NCBI GenBank assembly: GCA_019695435.1
Contig: JACTVF010000158.1
Span: 1-5,833, forward strand
Direction of reading: 5' to 3'
Length of the DNA stretch: 5,833 nt
DNA from: Methanoregulaceae archaeon
GTDB taxonomy: Archaea > Halobacteriota > Methanomicrobia > Methanomicrobiales > Methanospirillaceae
Below the pieces are notes generated by a model, which was given only the letters and a program-made list of their open reading frames with translations, made no database searches and was not told where the DNA came from. A program made the position numbers and the translations under genes. Every line of letters begins with the position of its first letter. Within the stretch, counting starts at the first letter, position 1. Shown in pieces: positions 5,040 through 5,833 of this stretch.

Positions 5040-5833
5040 TTACCGGGACGGATGAGGGAACGTGAAAAACCCGGAAAGGAAAGCAAAAATCCGGTCAAGT
5101 GGCGATGCCGCAGCGGGGGGTAATATTTCACCCGGGGTTGTCTCCTGTGATATATTTACGGGTACCGGGATTGGGGAAAAGGTTGGGGTCGGGGAAGATG
5201 TCGGGGTCATGGTCTCAATGGTGATGAGGGGCTCTGTTGAGGTAGCCCCGGTATAGTAGCCGATATTATCCAGCGTGGAAAACCAGAGCCGGTTGCCGGC
5301 ATCGAAAAATACCGTCCTGATGCGGTGTGAGCTGCTCCCGAACCCCTCGAACATTCCCAGATGGCGGGTGATCTGCCCGTTCTCCCAGACATAAATGCCA
5401 TTATCGGTAGCCACATAGAGGGCCCCGTCTGATCCTCCGGCAACATCATTGATGGCATAAGGCCCCCCATAGAAATCCGACATCTTCAGGATCTGGGTAA
5501 ATCCGGTGGCGGAATCATAGTACGCGATCTGCGTCGAATTAAAGAAGTAAGCACCTCCGAGCGGATCGCGTCGTACATGGCCGAGCATCCCGTAAAGATC
5601 GTTTTTATCCTCTATTTTCTCGAAATAAACCGTATCGTTTGATGTCGTCACTTTCCAGAGGCCATCATGGCCTGTTGCGATAAGAAGGCTGTCGGTCGCG
5701 CTGTCGAGCGCCATACTGTCGGCCTCATAGAAACCCGGCCCATTCGGGGAGAAAGGAGCAAACCACGTCCAGGTACCGTTATGGTACCGGTTCAGTGCCG
5801 CATTACCTGTCGCCACCCACATGTCATCATTCC
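5040..5833 (-). CDS. Propeller-repeat (two-component-regulator-propeller-like) protein, N-terminus beyond the window
   Basis: The 3' end of a larger gene is visible. The frame is open to the right edge, and the codons just upstream of ATG 5822 read NDD, giving NDDMWVAT, a typical mid-repeat sequence, so that ATG is not the real start. About 260 residues can be read. They hold at least five beta-propeller-like units with the hydrophobic-W-x-(A/G/S)-T pattern: MWVATGN, LLIATGHDGLWKV, AYFFNSTQIAYYD, LYVATDNGIYVWENG and LWFSTLDNIGYYTG. Such Reg_prop-type repeats occur in sensor kinases and in secreted or surface proteins. Here they end not in a kinase but in a Thr/Ser/Pro-rich stretch (about 202-240 counted from Met 5822) followed by a short hydrophobic segment, LDRIFAFLSGFF, and the terminus. 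This suggests an extracytoplasmic protein with a stalk. Signal peptide and ligand are not visible. It converges on ABCE1 and is probably unrelated to the rescue cluster. Confidence 0.85.
   Translation of the reverse strand, partial: NDDMWVATGNAALNRYHNGTWTWFAPFSPNGPGFYEADSMALDSATDSLLIATGHDGLWKVTTSNDTVYFEKIEDKNDLYGMLGHVRRDPLGGAYFFNSTQIAYYDSATGFTQILKMSDFYGGPYAINDVAGGSDGALYVATDNGIYVWENGQITRHLGMFEGFGSSSHRIRTVFFDAGNRLWFSTLDNIGYYTGATSTEPLITIETMTPTSSPTPTFSPIPVPVNISQETTPGEILPPAAASPLDRIFAFLSGFFTFPHPSR

Noticed and set aside
4844..5131. Minus-strand open frame spanning the convergent ABCE1/propeller junction
   Set aside because: It overlaps the ABCE1 3' end antisense and the propeller gene in another frame; there is no family resemblance and no convincing start site.
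5820..5822. ATG at 5822 as the true start of the propeller gene
   Set aside because: The frame stays open to the window edge, and the preceding codons (NDD) continue a propeller repeat, so the gene starts outside the window.

Overview
The window looks like a euryarchaeal chromosome segment, most likely from a Methanomicrobiales methanogen (Methanoregula-like). The order-level call is an inference. It rests on an archaeal-type Pelota, an ABCE1 ATPase with an N-terminal double [4Fe-4S] domain, a small EMC6-like membrane protein, Shine-Dalgarno-like sites of the GGTG/AGGA type with A/T-rich box-A-like elements, and a secreted-type beta-propeller protein with a Thr/Pro-rich tail. GC content appears moderate, roughly 50%. 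No tRNA, rRNA, CRISPR array, insertion sequence or attachment site was seen.

Left part (1-2769, minus strand): a two-gene unit transcribed leftward. The first gene is a 634-residue NFACT-family protein, homologous to bacterial RqcH and eukaryotic NEMF/Rqc2. Its stop codon overlaps the start of pelA in an ATGA junction. pelA encodes archaeal Pelota (Dom34 family) and runs off the left edge, leaving 289 codons visible. Middle (2770-2830): a 61-bp divergent intergenic region with back-to-back candidate promoters. Right of it (2831-4975, plus strand): a 117-residue EMC6-like three-helix membrane protein, then after an 18-bp gap the complete 590-residue ABCE1 (Rli1). Right end (5040-5833, minus strand): the 3' part of a propeller-repeat protein, convergent with ABCE1 and apparently unrelated to the cluster.

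The four left-hand genes form a coherent module. Pelota enters the empty A site of a stalled ribosome. ABCE1 then splits the subunits. The NFACT protein is the homolog of the factor that binds the peptidyl-tRNA-obstructed large subunit and, in bacteria and eukaryotes, directs C-terminal tailing. So the window seems to bring ribosome rescue, recycling and ribosome-associated quality control together around one bidirectional promoter region. An EMC6-like membrane protein, whose family is linked to membrane-protein insertion, shares the operon with ABCE1. This clustering, including the membrane protein, is the most interesting thing in the window. The individual families are known; the physical and functional coupling is inferred here.
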